Notes under the pieces: model-generated
The model's input: the letters and a program-made list of their open reading frames with translations, nothing else
Told to the model about the DNA's origin: nothing
Database searches by the model: none
Translations under genes and position numbers: made by a program
From: Sthenelais limicola
Taxonomy: Eukaryota > Annelida > Polychaeta > Phyllodocida > Sigalionidae
Direction: 5' to 3'
Assembly (NCBI GenBank): GCA_942159475.1
Contig: OW804097.1
Coordinates: 113,832,582-113,896,581 of the forward strand
DNA: 64,000 bases
In this document: piece after piece, positions 11,821 to 20,453 of the stretch
Layout: the number at the start of each line of letters is the position of its first letter
Position numbering within the stretch: position 1 is the stretch's first letter

Positions 11821-11992
11821 TATTAAATCATAATCATTCCAGCGTGTAATAAATAACAAATGTCACTCTGTTTGGTTCCAAACTGATCTTGACACTATCA
11901 GAAAAGGTTTTCTGATAGTGTCAAGATCAGTATGAATCCATACAGTGCCATTTGTTATTTATAACACACTGGAATGATTATAATTTAATATT
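11821..11992. repeat. Near-perfect 85-bp-arm hairpin
   Basis: Left arm 11821-11905 and right arm 11908-11992 are reverse complements with a two-base loop. The inner 25 bp (CTGATCTTGACACTATCAG and adjoining bases) are perfect and the outer part has a handful of mismatches. It could be a foldback element or a source of hairpin RNA. No second copy is seen in the window. Confidence 0.85.
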
Positions 11993-12191
11993 TCTTTCAG
12001 CTCAGTTAAGTATCCTAATAGCCTGCACTATTGCAGTGGCCGAGGCAATTGCCCTATTGGCTGTAATTCAATCAATCTCTTAAGAAGTCGAATTTGCAAA
12101 GCAAAATTCAAGCAGCAAGAATAAGGAGGAAATAATGATCACAGATCTAGATTAGATTCCGTCCAGAATGGACTGCTTACAGTTCAGCATA

Positions 12192-12305
12192 TGGGTCAGA
12201 TTTTCAGAAAATGTACAATTGTATACATTTAGTAAGTTCTGCTACATTAGGCGGCAATTGGGTGAATACTAGGTAAATTTGGGTATATTCGGCTTTGTAT
12301 TGAAT
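12192..12305 (+). mobile_element. MITE-A left half (F)
   Basis: It starts GGGTCAGATTTTCAGAAAAT and breaks off after TATTCGGCTTTGTATTG. A second half element in opposite orientation follows 80 bp later. Confidence 0.8.
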
Positions 12306-12382
12306 ATGAAAATACACTCCTATTTTAATGTAAAAATACATATGTAATGTACTAAGACAAGTAACTTCAACAAATGCTATTA

Positions 12383-12502
12383 GGGTGAAGTCGCCAGAAA
12401 TTGTACAATTCACTTTCACCGATCCCCTCTAATAATCCAAATTTCAGACGAAAATAAAGTTCAAAATACAGTTCAACCTAACCAAACAGATTGCTAGAAT
12501 CC
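12383..12502 (-). mobile_element. MITE-A right half (R)
   Basis: It starts GGGTGAAGTCGCCAGAAATT and ends near AACAGATTGCTAGAATC. It faces the half element at 12192. Together they may be one element whose centre was rearranged. Confidence 0.8.
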
Positions 12503-12836
12503 TGATTTCCTAGAGCGAAACGCAAAAGTCTTATTCTCAACTTGGGCTGTACAATCTAGATGTTACTCGCTCATAGAGAGAGGATTTATTGCCAAGATGA
12601 ATAAACAGTTGACGTTTAAATAAAATAAAAAGCCCTAAACATCCCCCCAAATGAGAACATTCCTACAAAGAGACCCAGCGTGAAAAAAAATATCGTGAAA
12701 AATATCGGTTTGGTGGCTTTAGACACAAGAAATTGCCGATTTATATAGGCCTAGTTTGAGTACAGTGACCTTTTCAAAGACACCAGAATGACTAACCAAA
12801 TAGATGTTACATAACAAGCCATAGGCACAATGTATT

Positions 12837-13053
12837 TGGGTCAGATTTTCAGAAAATGTACCATTTAATCTTCTCAAATAACCAAAGTTTCAGACGAGAA
12901 TAAAGTTCAAAATTCAGTTCAACCTAACCTAGAATCAATACAATGCCGAATATACTCGAATTTACCTAGTATTGGCCACATTTCAGCCTAATTTAGCAGA
13001 ATTTACTTCATGTGTACAGCTACCAATTGTAAATTTTCTGAAAATCAGACCCA
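12837..13053 (-). mobile_element. MITE-A (R)
   Basis: This is a near-complete copy flanked by GGGTCAGATTTTCAG and CTGAAAATCAGACCCA. It has lost about 20 bp around the AACCAAACAGATTGC segment. Confidence 0.87.
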
Positions 13054-13272
13054 TTTATATGCTTAGTATTAAAGTTTTCTACAGCTTTATCCCTGAGATA
13101 ACAGCTCTGGTGCCTCTTCATTTAGGCTAACTATGTTGTTCTATAGGACCACCTAAAAGCAGGAGATTACGGTGAGAGATGAACAAACAGGGACATCAGA
13201 TAGCCGCCATATTTGTCAAATACTTGCCAAATGCTTGGACACCTGGGCCGGCTTTCTTTGTGTTGTTTCCTT

Positions 13273-13502
13273 AGGGGTTAAGTCTACAGAAAATGTACAA
13301 TTCGCCTTCACCAATTCTCTGAATAAACCTAAATTTCAGACGAAAATAAAGTTGAAAATACAGTTCAACCTAACCAAACAGATTGCTGGAATCACTACAA
13401 TGTCGATATTTACTCGAATTTACCAAATTGCAGCCTAATTAAGCGGAATTTACTAAAAATGTATACAGCTGCCAATTGTACATTTTCTGGAAATTTGACC
13501 CA
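13273..13502 (-). mobile_element. MITE-A (R)
   Basis: The left end is diverged (GGGGTTAAGTCTACAG). The right end is CCAATTGTACATTTTCTGGA followed by AATTTGACCC. A small deletion removes the CTAGTATTGAC part. Confidence 0.85.
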
Positions 13503-14439
13503 TATAGGGAACTGAGGGCATGTGGTGTGAGGCGGCGTTGAGATCTATTTTGATTTAAATTATGCTCAGCAATTTAAATTTTGAATTGGACAAAGCAGTG
13601 GGGTAGGGTATGGAGGTGTCTGTGTGTGTGGAGGGGGGATGTGGAGGAGCGCTACCTGGTTACCAAATTTTGCGACCTCATTTTGACTCGGGGAGTTAGC
13701 TTTCTTAGGTCTCATCATTAAAGTAAGGAACAGTTAGTGAAAGGCATTATATATATATATAAAACTTGTATTCAATATCAAGTTAATACAATTTACAATT
13801 TACATAGTACTGAAACATTATCTGAATAGGTATTAGCCCTCTGCTCAATTGCAGGTTTTCCTGGCTGGCCGGTTGATAACACTTCAGTTTGAATTTTTAC
13901 ATAGTACATAAACAGTGATCTATAATTAACATGCTTACATTGGTTTAATCTATAACATGCTTACACTGGTTTAATCAGTTGATTTTTTGAGTTCACAATT
14001 ATTATTATTATAGCACGCAATGTGCTTTCTTTTGACATTTGAGATCTTCTATGTTGATGATATAGTTACATAAAGTTACATATAACATGAAATAGCAACC
14101 GCTAATCAGGCTTTATAATAATATTATATAATATTTCTCGACAGTGTTCCCTTCCCTCTAATAGGGAAAACAGAGCATGCATGGACCTAATGTCTAAGAA
14201 AAAGTTGCAAGTATAGTTATTGAATCAAATTAATTGAAATTGAATTGTATTTCTCTACTTGACTACAGTCGCGAGGATTCTCCTGCAAGTGGGTGGTTTT
14301 CAATCCTCTTAGTCATTTATAATATGGGATTTGCATAGCCACCATTTTGGAATTATTGTAACTCAATGAGATTTTATTCAGCTTACAGTTCTGTGTAAGC
14401 AAACTAAGATCTGACTGGATATATAGTCAGTTACCTTAA
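13503..14439. other. Non-coding stretch
   Basis: No gene is seen. It has a GGGTAGGG-type G-rich segment at 13600-13650, a short (TA)n at 13748-13760, repeated TTAATC-ATAACATGCTTACA words at 13925-13975, and a MITE-C end fragment (GGGATTTGCATAGCCACCAT) near 14325-14350. Confidence 0.5.
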
Positions 14440-14870
14440 GTAGGTCTCATTGTAGGAAATACACGATCATGTCATCAGCAAAAATGTGGATATTTGGATT
14501 CCAATGTAGATCATTTATGTATATATATCAAATAGTGCTGGTCCTAATTTAGTTCCTTGGGCAACGCCACATGTTACAATCTACTTGCTTGAATATTCAT
14601 TGTTTGCTATAGCATATTGTGTGCAACCTTGAAGGTAGTCTTTGAACCAGAGCAGTTCCCTACCTGTGATACCAAATGTTTCTAATAACTTTGATAGTAA
14701 TTTACTATGGTTTACAGTGTCAAATGCCTTCCTCAGATCGAGATAGGCTGCCCTTACAATCCTCATTGAGGGCTTAGTATACATGAGTCAAATATGTAAT
14801 TAGGGCATCTTGTGTGAACCTTCCTACATGGAAGCCAAAGTGGTTATTGTCTAAAATTATCTAGATATTG
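14440..14870 (-). pseudogene. Non-LTR (LINE) reverse transcriptase fragment, decayed
   Basis: Read on the minus strand, successive RT motifs appear in the right order. These are a FGFHVGRFTQDALI segment (about 14810-14850), AYLDLRKAFDTVNHSKLL (14690-14750), CGVAQGTKLGPALF (14530-14570), and FADDMIVYF (14455-14482), which carries the catalytic DD. They are split by in-frame stops and at least one frameshift, so nothing functional can be made. The rest of ORF2, the endonuclease and the 3' end are not recognisable nearby. The motif style is that of jockey/CR1-like LINEs; the clade is not resolvable from this fragment. Confidence 0.85.
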
Positions 14871-15170
14871 AATCTGTTGCATTCTAGCTGGTAATGATTA
14901 TGATAATTTTTAAAATAATTTTTTTCTGCATTGTAGAGACCCTTTATTTATTATGAGAATATTATAATCTCAATAAGTCTGTTTACTTTTGCAAATTTTG
15001 CGAAAAATTTAAATTGTTATTTGGATAATTATAGTTTAATTTAATGTTTCACAAGAGGATAAAATTCGCCTAAATAAATCTATAAGGATAACATATAGGC
15101 TGGATTAGAAATGAAAGTCGTTAATAGCTTATCTTTCCTAAGTTGATAATGGACACTAAGGAGACGGTAT

Positions 15171-15410
15171 TGGTCAGATATTCAGAAAATGTACAATTGG
15201 CAGCTGTACACATAGATTTAGTAAATTCTGCTAAATTAGGCGGCAATTTGGTCGTCACTAGGTAAATTCGAGTATATTTAGCATTGCATTGATTCAAGCA
15301 ATCTGTTTGGGTAGGTTGAACTGTATTTTGAACTTTATTTTTGTCTGAAATTTGGGTTATTTGAGAGGATTGGTGAAAGTGAATTGTACATTATCGGATA
15401 ATTTCACCCA
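15171..15410 (+). mobile_element. MITE-A (F)
   Basis: This is a complete copy from TGGTCAGATATTCAGAAAAT to GATAATTTCACCCA, with the core GTATATTTAGCATTGCATTG. Confidence 0.88.
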
Positions 15411-15575
15411 GAAAGTATTGGTCAGATCACCAACCCAAGCTGGTTATTCTGCTAATCTTGACTGTAGGCCACATATGGACACCTCTACATAATTGTGTAG
15501 GTATCTAATCTGCCAGGTAGGGCTTGAGACCTCTAGACTATAGACCTGTACACTGAAATGATATAAGAAAACTCC

Positions 15576-15925
15576 AATAGGGAATTTGCATGTCTCACTG
15601 CGTATGTGTACGGCAGTGCGTGCTGGGATGGATTGTGTAGAAATCCGACAAACAATTATTTGGCAACATTTTCATCGAAAATTACAAAAATGTTCTTACC
15701 AATATTTGAGCTTGTCTAAAATGATGTATGAAAGCCAAATGCATGATGGGAAAGATGAGGACTTGTGTCATGGAAACATGTATCACAAATGGATATTGAC
15801 ATTGGAGAATGAATAAATAGTCCATGAGGAACATGGCATGTTTTCTATATGTTTTGACTGTACCATTAGTACCGAAATTCCATGCGAATCAAGATTCAAA
15901 ATGGCGGCTATGCAAATCCCCTATT
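15576..15925 (-). mobile_element. MITE-C, complete
   Basis: It runs from AATAGGGAATTTGCATGTCT to GGCGGCTATGCAAATCCCCT followed by ATT. It is one of the three intact C copies and defines the length (about 350 bp) and the inverted ends. Confidence 0.9.
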
Positions 15926-16173
15926 AAAGATGCATTCATAGCTATGATGACGTGCGATGACGCTATGCGATTCCATTCCAATTTGGAACAATAACTGTAA
16001 TTGCAAATAGTAAATTTAAACGTATTTTCTAATTCTCAGATATATATATGGTTTAATTGTTTTTGGACAGAGTGGAAGATATTTCATTACACAGAATGTA
16101 CTCTTTTCTGTGGTTAAATGTGAATATAATATATGGACACTACTGGATGCTTTATGACACTGAATAGCGAATT

Positions 16174-16441
16174 GGGATGTGTTTTAGGAAAATGAGTCAA
16201 AAGTCGCACAAAATCTTGAGATTTTGAGATATCATCATATTTGAAAAGATAAGATCATGCCGATGCTAATGATAGTAAACAGTAGGAAATAGGAAATAGG
16301 TTTTTCTTTATTAAGGTTTGATAATTTTAATTTTGAAAAAGATGAACATTCCTAGTAAGATATTAAGATATCTTGTAAATAAATCGCTGTGAAAAATATC
16401 AATTTTGCGACTTACAACTTATTTTCCTGGAACACATCACA
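16174..16441 (-). mobile_element. MITE-B, internally deleted
   Basis: Ends are GGGATGTGTTTTAGGAAAAT and TATTTTCCTGGAACACATCA. The middle, including the TAGTAAAGTAGCTAAATATA part, is missing. Confidence 0.8.
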
Positions 16442-16936
16442 ATTATAAAGATCAGTTTCAATCTGAAATAACAATTATGTCTCAATTCAAGCTGACATTT
16501 TTTCATTTTTTTCTGATTTTGTGATCACATGAAAGTAAATAAAAAGGATTATAATCTTCATCACAACTCAACAGACTCCAAATTCCAACTATAAGGGACA
16601 CATTATGGATACAGATCTATAGAGTTAGACTGTCATTCTAAGCCGCGAATAACAATTTGTGGTCACACGAGCCCACTAGTGATTGTGAGCTATATATATC
16701 TGATGTTTTGTTGTGGGTGTATCAGTGTTTGGGTAGAGAATAAGGGGTCCACCATACAGGTGTTAAGGCCTTGTGTACACAAGCTATACAAGGTGTGCAT
16801 AACCGCCATTATTATAGGCCTCACCATTAGGGACTGGGGGTGAGTGCTGGTGGTAGGCTGGAGGGCAAGAGAAATTGATACTAGCTCAGTGATCGCAGCT
16901 GCTGAGGCCCAAGTTATGAGGGTATGATTGATTATA

Positions 16937-17168
16937 TGGGTCAGATGTTCAGAAAATGTACAATTGGCAGCTGTACACATTTAGTAAATTCTGCTAAATT
17001 AGGCTGCAATTTGGTCATTACTAGGTAAATTCGAGTATATTCGGCATTGTATTGATTCTAGCAATCTGTTTGGCTAGGTTGAACTATATTTTGATATTTA
17101 TTTTTTGTCTGAAATTTGGGTTATTTCAGAAAATTGTTGCAGCTGAATAGTACATTTATGGAAAAATG
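16937..17168 (+). mobile_element. MITE-A (F), fused to a MITE-B
   Basis: It starts GGGTCAGATGTTCAGAAAAT. The 3' end is diverged (GAATAGTACATTTATGG) and runs straight into the B element at 17171 with no unique sequence between. Confidence 0.85.
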
Positions 17169-17170
17169 TG

Positions 17171-17638
17171 TTATATGGCGCAAAATTGGTATTTCTCATA
17201 GTGTTTTATTCACAAGATCTCTTTATAGGTTAAAATTGTTGGGGTATCTAGCGCTGTAAGCTGTATTATTATTATAATAATAATATTCTTTATTTGTGTT
17301 GACTAGTTGTTTACAAAATAGGTGGTGCGCATCAGATTAATATCTGGTCTTCCTGTGCAATATATATGTATCAGTTTTCAGGACAGTGTATTAAATAGAT
17401 CCTTGTGTTTCTAAGCTCAGAATAAGGAGTATATTAAACTACTATACTAGTAATTGTCCACCCAGAAATATTGCAAACGTTTTTTTTTTCAAACAAAAAA
17501 TAATCAAAGATAAAATATACATACTTTTTAGATTTCCTAAATGTGGGAATGCACGTGATTTCATCCTTTCAAATATGATGATATCTCAAAACATTATTTT
17601 TGCGAGATATGACTCATTTGTCTGTAACACATCAGATA
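17171..17638 (+). mobile_element. MITE-B with an AT-rich internal insertion
   Basis: The left end is damaged (GTTATATGGCGCAAAATTGG). The right end is TTTTTGCGAGATATGACTCA and CTGTAACACATCAG. About 100 bp at 17261-17365, starting with an ATTATTATTATAATAATAAT palindrome, are absent from other B copies. Confidence 0.8.
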
Positions 17639-17883
17639 TAGAAAAGAATTGAATTAATCTAGAACTAATTTAGTTTCTAAGCCAGAGAGATTGAACTAAT
17701 GTACTGAAGCAAATCCAGATTGTTAACACTAAAGCTGCATTAGAAGTGATCGCAATACTACACAATATGACATAATAATAGAACATTAACAATGGCAAAA
17801 TGTGCTTATATTAACAACATGTAGAAGCTTAGAGTGGTCAGTGATTAAATTGACTGAGGCTGAAGCTATCAAAGGTATATATA

Positions 17884-18361
17884 TGTAGTGGTCGTGTATT
17901 TTATGGGTTCCGAAATAGTGCAGTCCGGGAGTCCGAGACTGTCCGCTGGTTGATTCCAGTCCTTTCGGACTGACGCCAGAGGGCAGTCAAGGGCTCTCGG
18001 ATCTATCCGAAGCACAGACCCTGGAAGAGTGGTCTGTAGCTTATTTACTATTATTTGTATTTATCTCTTTATATTGTGTCTACTCCTTGTATATTGCCAT
18101 TTTATGCTATGCAAATGTTTCTTTATGTGTTCTTACCCAATCTCTGGTTTTACTTATTCTTAACTTCGCTTTTATGAGAATATGTGATATGTGAATATTC
18201 TCCACACCCTGTTTATACCATTTTACAATGTATATGTTTCCTTTCTGGCTGGTCCAGAAAGGTTGGTCTGTTATGGTGGTGTGGTAATAAAACCAGAGTA
18301 CGAGAGTAATTCTTGTTCCGTTTTATTCCTAAGCTAAGAGTCCCGAACCGAGTTCACTACA
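17884..18361 (+). repeat. 5' LTR
   Basis: It begins TGTAGTGGTCGTGTATTTTA and ends AACCGAGTTCACTACA. It contains a small hairpin CAGTCC-TTTC-GGACTG (17957-17972), several TCCGA words and an AATAAA polyadenylation signal at 18286-18291. I do not see a clear TATA box; TTTATATTG near 18069 is the only candidate. Confidence 0.95.
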
Positions 18362-18363
18362 AT

Positions 18364-18376
18364 TGGTGCTGTGACC
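18364..18376 (+). promoter_or_regulatory. Primer-binding site
   Basis: TGGTGCTGTGACC lies two bases after the LTR, where minus-strand synthesis is primed. TGGTGC would pair with the 3' CCA end of a host tRNA. The sequence is close to the tRNA-His-type site TGGTGCCGTGAC used by some retroelements, with one difference. The tRNA assignment is an inference. Confidence 0.75.
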
Positions 18377-18439
18377 AGTTCTTAGCCACAACCAGAAGTT
18401 AGCTTTTCAAAAAGCCTGAAAAGTGTTCGGATCCATCCA

Positions 18440-18441
18440 GG
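18440..18441 (+). promoter_or_regulatory. Candidate splice donor in the leader
   Basis: CAG|GTAGAA lies between the primer-binding site and the gag ATG, where retroviral-type donors sit. Joined to the acceptor at 26307 it would put ORF3 on a subgenomic RNA that lacks gag and pol. This rests on consensus matching only. Confidence 0.4.
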
Positions 18442-18485
18442 TAGAATTCTATGAAATAAAAAAAAAGAGAAAGAGGTCAGTAGAA

Positions 18486-20453
18486 ATGGCAGACCTAGAT
18501 AGAGCGAGTCAGATGGAACAGCCGGTCGGGGCTACTGGAGGTGCGGGCAGAGGTAGAGGTAGAGGTACAGGTACTGTACCGAAGGTCCGAACCGCAGTGC
18601 CTAGACCGAGTCCAAGCACGAAGAAAATTACACAAGATGTTTGGGCATTCCGCGATCCTCGCGAAAGATTTTATTCAGACGATACGGATGAGGGCTCCCC
18701 ACAGAAACAGGGAAAATAGTCTACTCCACCTCTGCAGTCTCAGGTAGAGGCTTGGCGCAAAGCCTATGAGCGGGCGCACAAGTTCAGCTTGGGCCAGAGA
18801 AATCAAGTGGTGATGCTGGAAGACCAAAATGCAGAGCTCCAGAGAACTCTACAAGATTTTGCTGAGAGGAGTGATCGTTCAACAGCCAGGTTAATGGCTG
18901 AAAACGAAAAACTCCGGGCCGAAGCTTCTAGGGTCGATGATTTGTCTAGATTAATAAATCAGGCAGATCAGACAGTAGAATCTCCAAAGGCACAGCCAAC
19001 GCTGGAGCAAGTGGCTGCTATTTTCGGATTGGGGACGGGCACTGGACCCGAGTCCCCGATAGAGAACCCAGCACCCGAAGAAGCTGGCAATGTGAGGAAT
19101 GAAGGACAGGGGGAGTCTTATGTACTTAGGACTCCTGCTTCCTTCGTTAGGGGATCCGAAAAGAAGGTCCAGATTATGACCCCGGAAATCCCCCAAACTT
19201 CCTCACCAAACCAGGGAGTAGTCACCCCACCCACTGGTACAGCGGGTAGACCGGGCATAGGAGCTGGCATCTCCACCATAAAGAAACTTTCGGATAATAC
19301 TATTGGTTATCCGGGTGGACATGTCACGGATGGAACCTATGTCCGTCATAATGTTGTTGGTAGTGCAGGTGCTGATTCCTCACGGAGTTATGTTCCTGTG
19401 GCTCATAGTACAACAATGAGGAGAGAAACCCACTCATTCAAAGATAAATCCTTGACTCAAGGATTAAGATATGACGGGCCCGAGCCAGCAGCAAGCTCAT
19501 TTCATTATGAGTATATGCGGGATGCGGCAAGTCATGTCCCGAAAATGTCTTTCTTGAAGCAATGGGATTCTTCCAAAGACAGTTGGAGCATCCATTTGGG
19601 AAAGATGAGGGTGATGGCAGAAGCTCAGAATTGGTCAGACGATATTTTCTTGATGTTTCTGAAGTGTACCTGCCGCCGCCAAGTTCAAGAGCTGGGGGAG
19701 TTACCCCCTGGACTGAAACTCCCAGAGTTTGTCCAGCATATGGAGGCAAATTTCGGGGAACACAACTCCCGGAAGAAGGAGGCCATCTTCTATGCTTCGC
19801 GACAGACGATGAATCAGACCAGCCGCAATTTCGCAAATGAAGTTGTGAAGAAAGCCCGAATTGCTTTCGGCAATGTAATAGATTATACCGGACGCACATT
19901 GTGTTTGAAGGTATATCTAGATGGCCTGTCCAACGCCAAGGAAGCTTGGTGGATACGACTCCAGGAACCTTATGATTTGGAACAGGCCGTCCATTGGTCC
20001 GAGGTGTTCGAGGGAGCTGATTTGGATGCTGTGAATACTGCATCCATACAGAACACTACCGCTAGCTCAGCGCCGGACTTTTTCGGACCGCCTGAAGCTA
20101 GTGGAGGGCATAAGAGCAAGACCCCGAAGAAGTCTGTCATTGCCCAGATTACTGAGGCATTGCACGCCAGTGATAAAGTGGAGTCAGAAGAAGAAGACTC
20201 TGGCATTGGCGCAATTGTACAGGCCATTCAGTCATGGCAGGCTCACAAGAAACCAACCCTGGATGCCCCGAAAACGTCTTATTATGAGAGATCTGGGTAT
20301 AGGGGAAAGAAAGAGTTTCCGAAGACTAAACCCTGCTACTTCTGTGGTGAATTTGGACATAGAATCTCTGAATGTTCAAAGAAGAAGGGGCTGTTCAAAC
20401 TCATTGCAGCATCCGAAGCAAGGGCAGCCGCAGCAGGGAATCCGGAAAACTAG
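18486..20453 (+). pseudogene. gag, interrupted by an in-frame TAG
   Basis: Gag packages the RNA into virus-like particles. The best start is the ATG at 18486 (MADLDRASQMEQ). The N-terminus has a GRGRGRG basic patch. Codon 78 is TAG (18717-18719), and the same frame then runs open to 20453, so downstream-initiated Gag from 18789 would be 554 residues. After the stop comes a heptad-rich coiled coil (QRNQVVMLEDQNAELQRTL and LMAENEKLRAEA), a disordered Pro/Gly/Ser stretch and a capsid-like helical region around FLKQWDSSKDSW to AWWIRLQEPYDL. At the C-terminus is a CCHC zinc knuckle, CYFCGEFGHRISEC (CX2CX4HX4C), for RNA binding. Frame continuity makes a point mutation the simplest cause of the TAG. 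Programmed readthrough is less likely, because the only structure I see after it is a weak 5-bp stem. Confidence 0.85.

Noticed and set aside
19438..20043. A 201-codon frame on the minus strand within gag
   Set aside because: It is a shadow of the conserved gag reading frame, with no motif.
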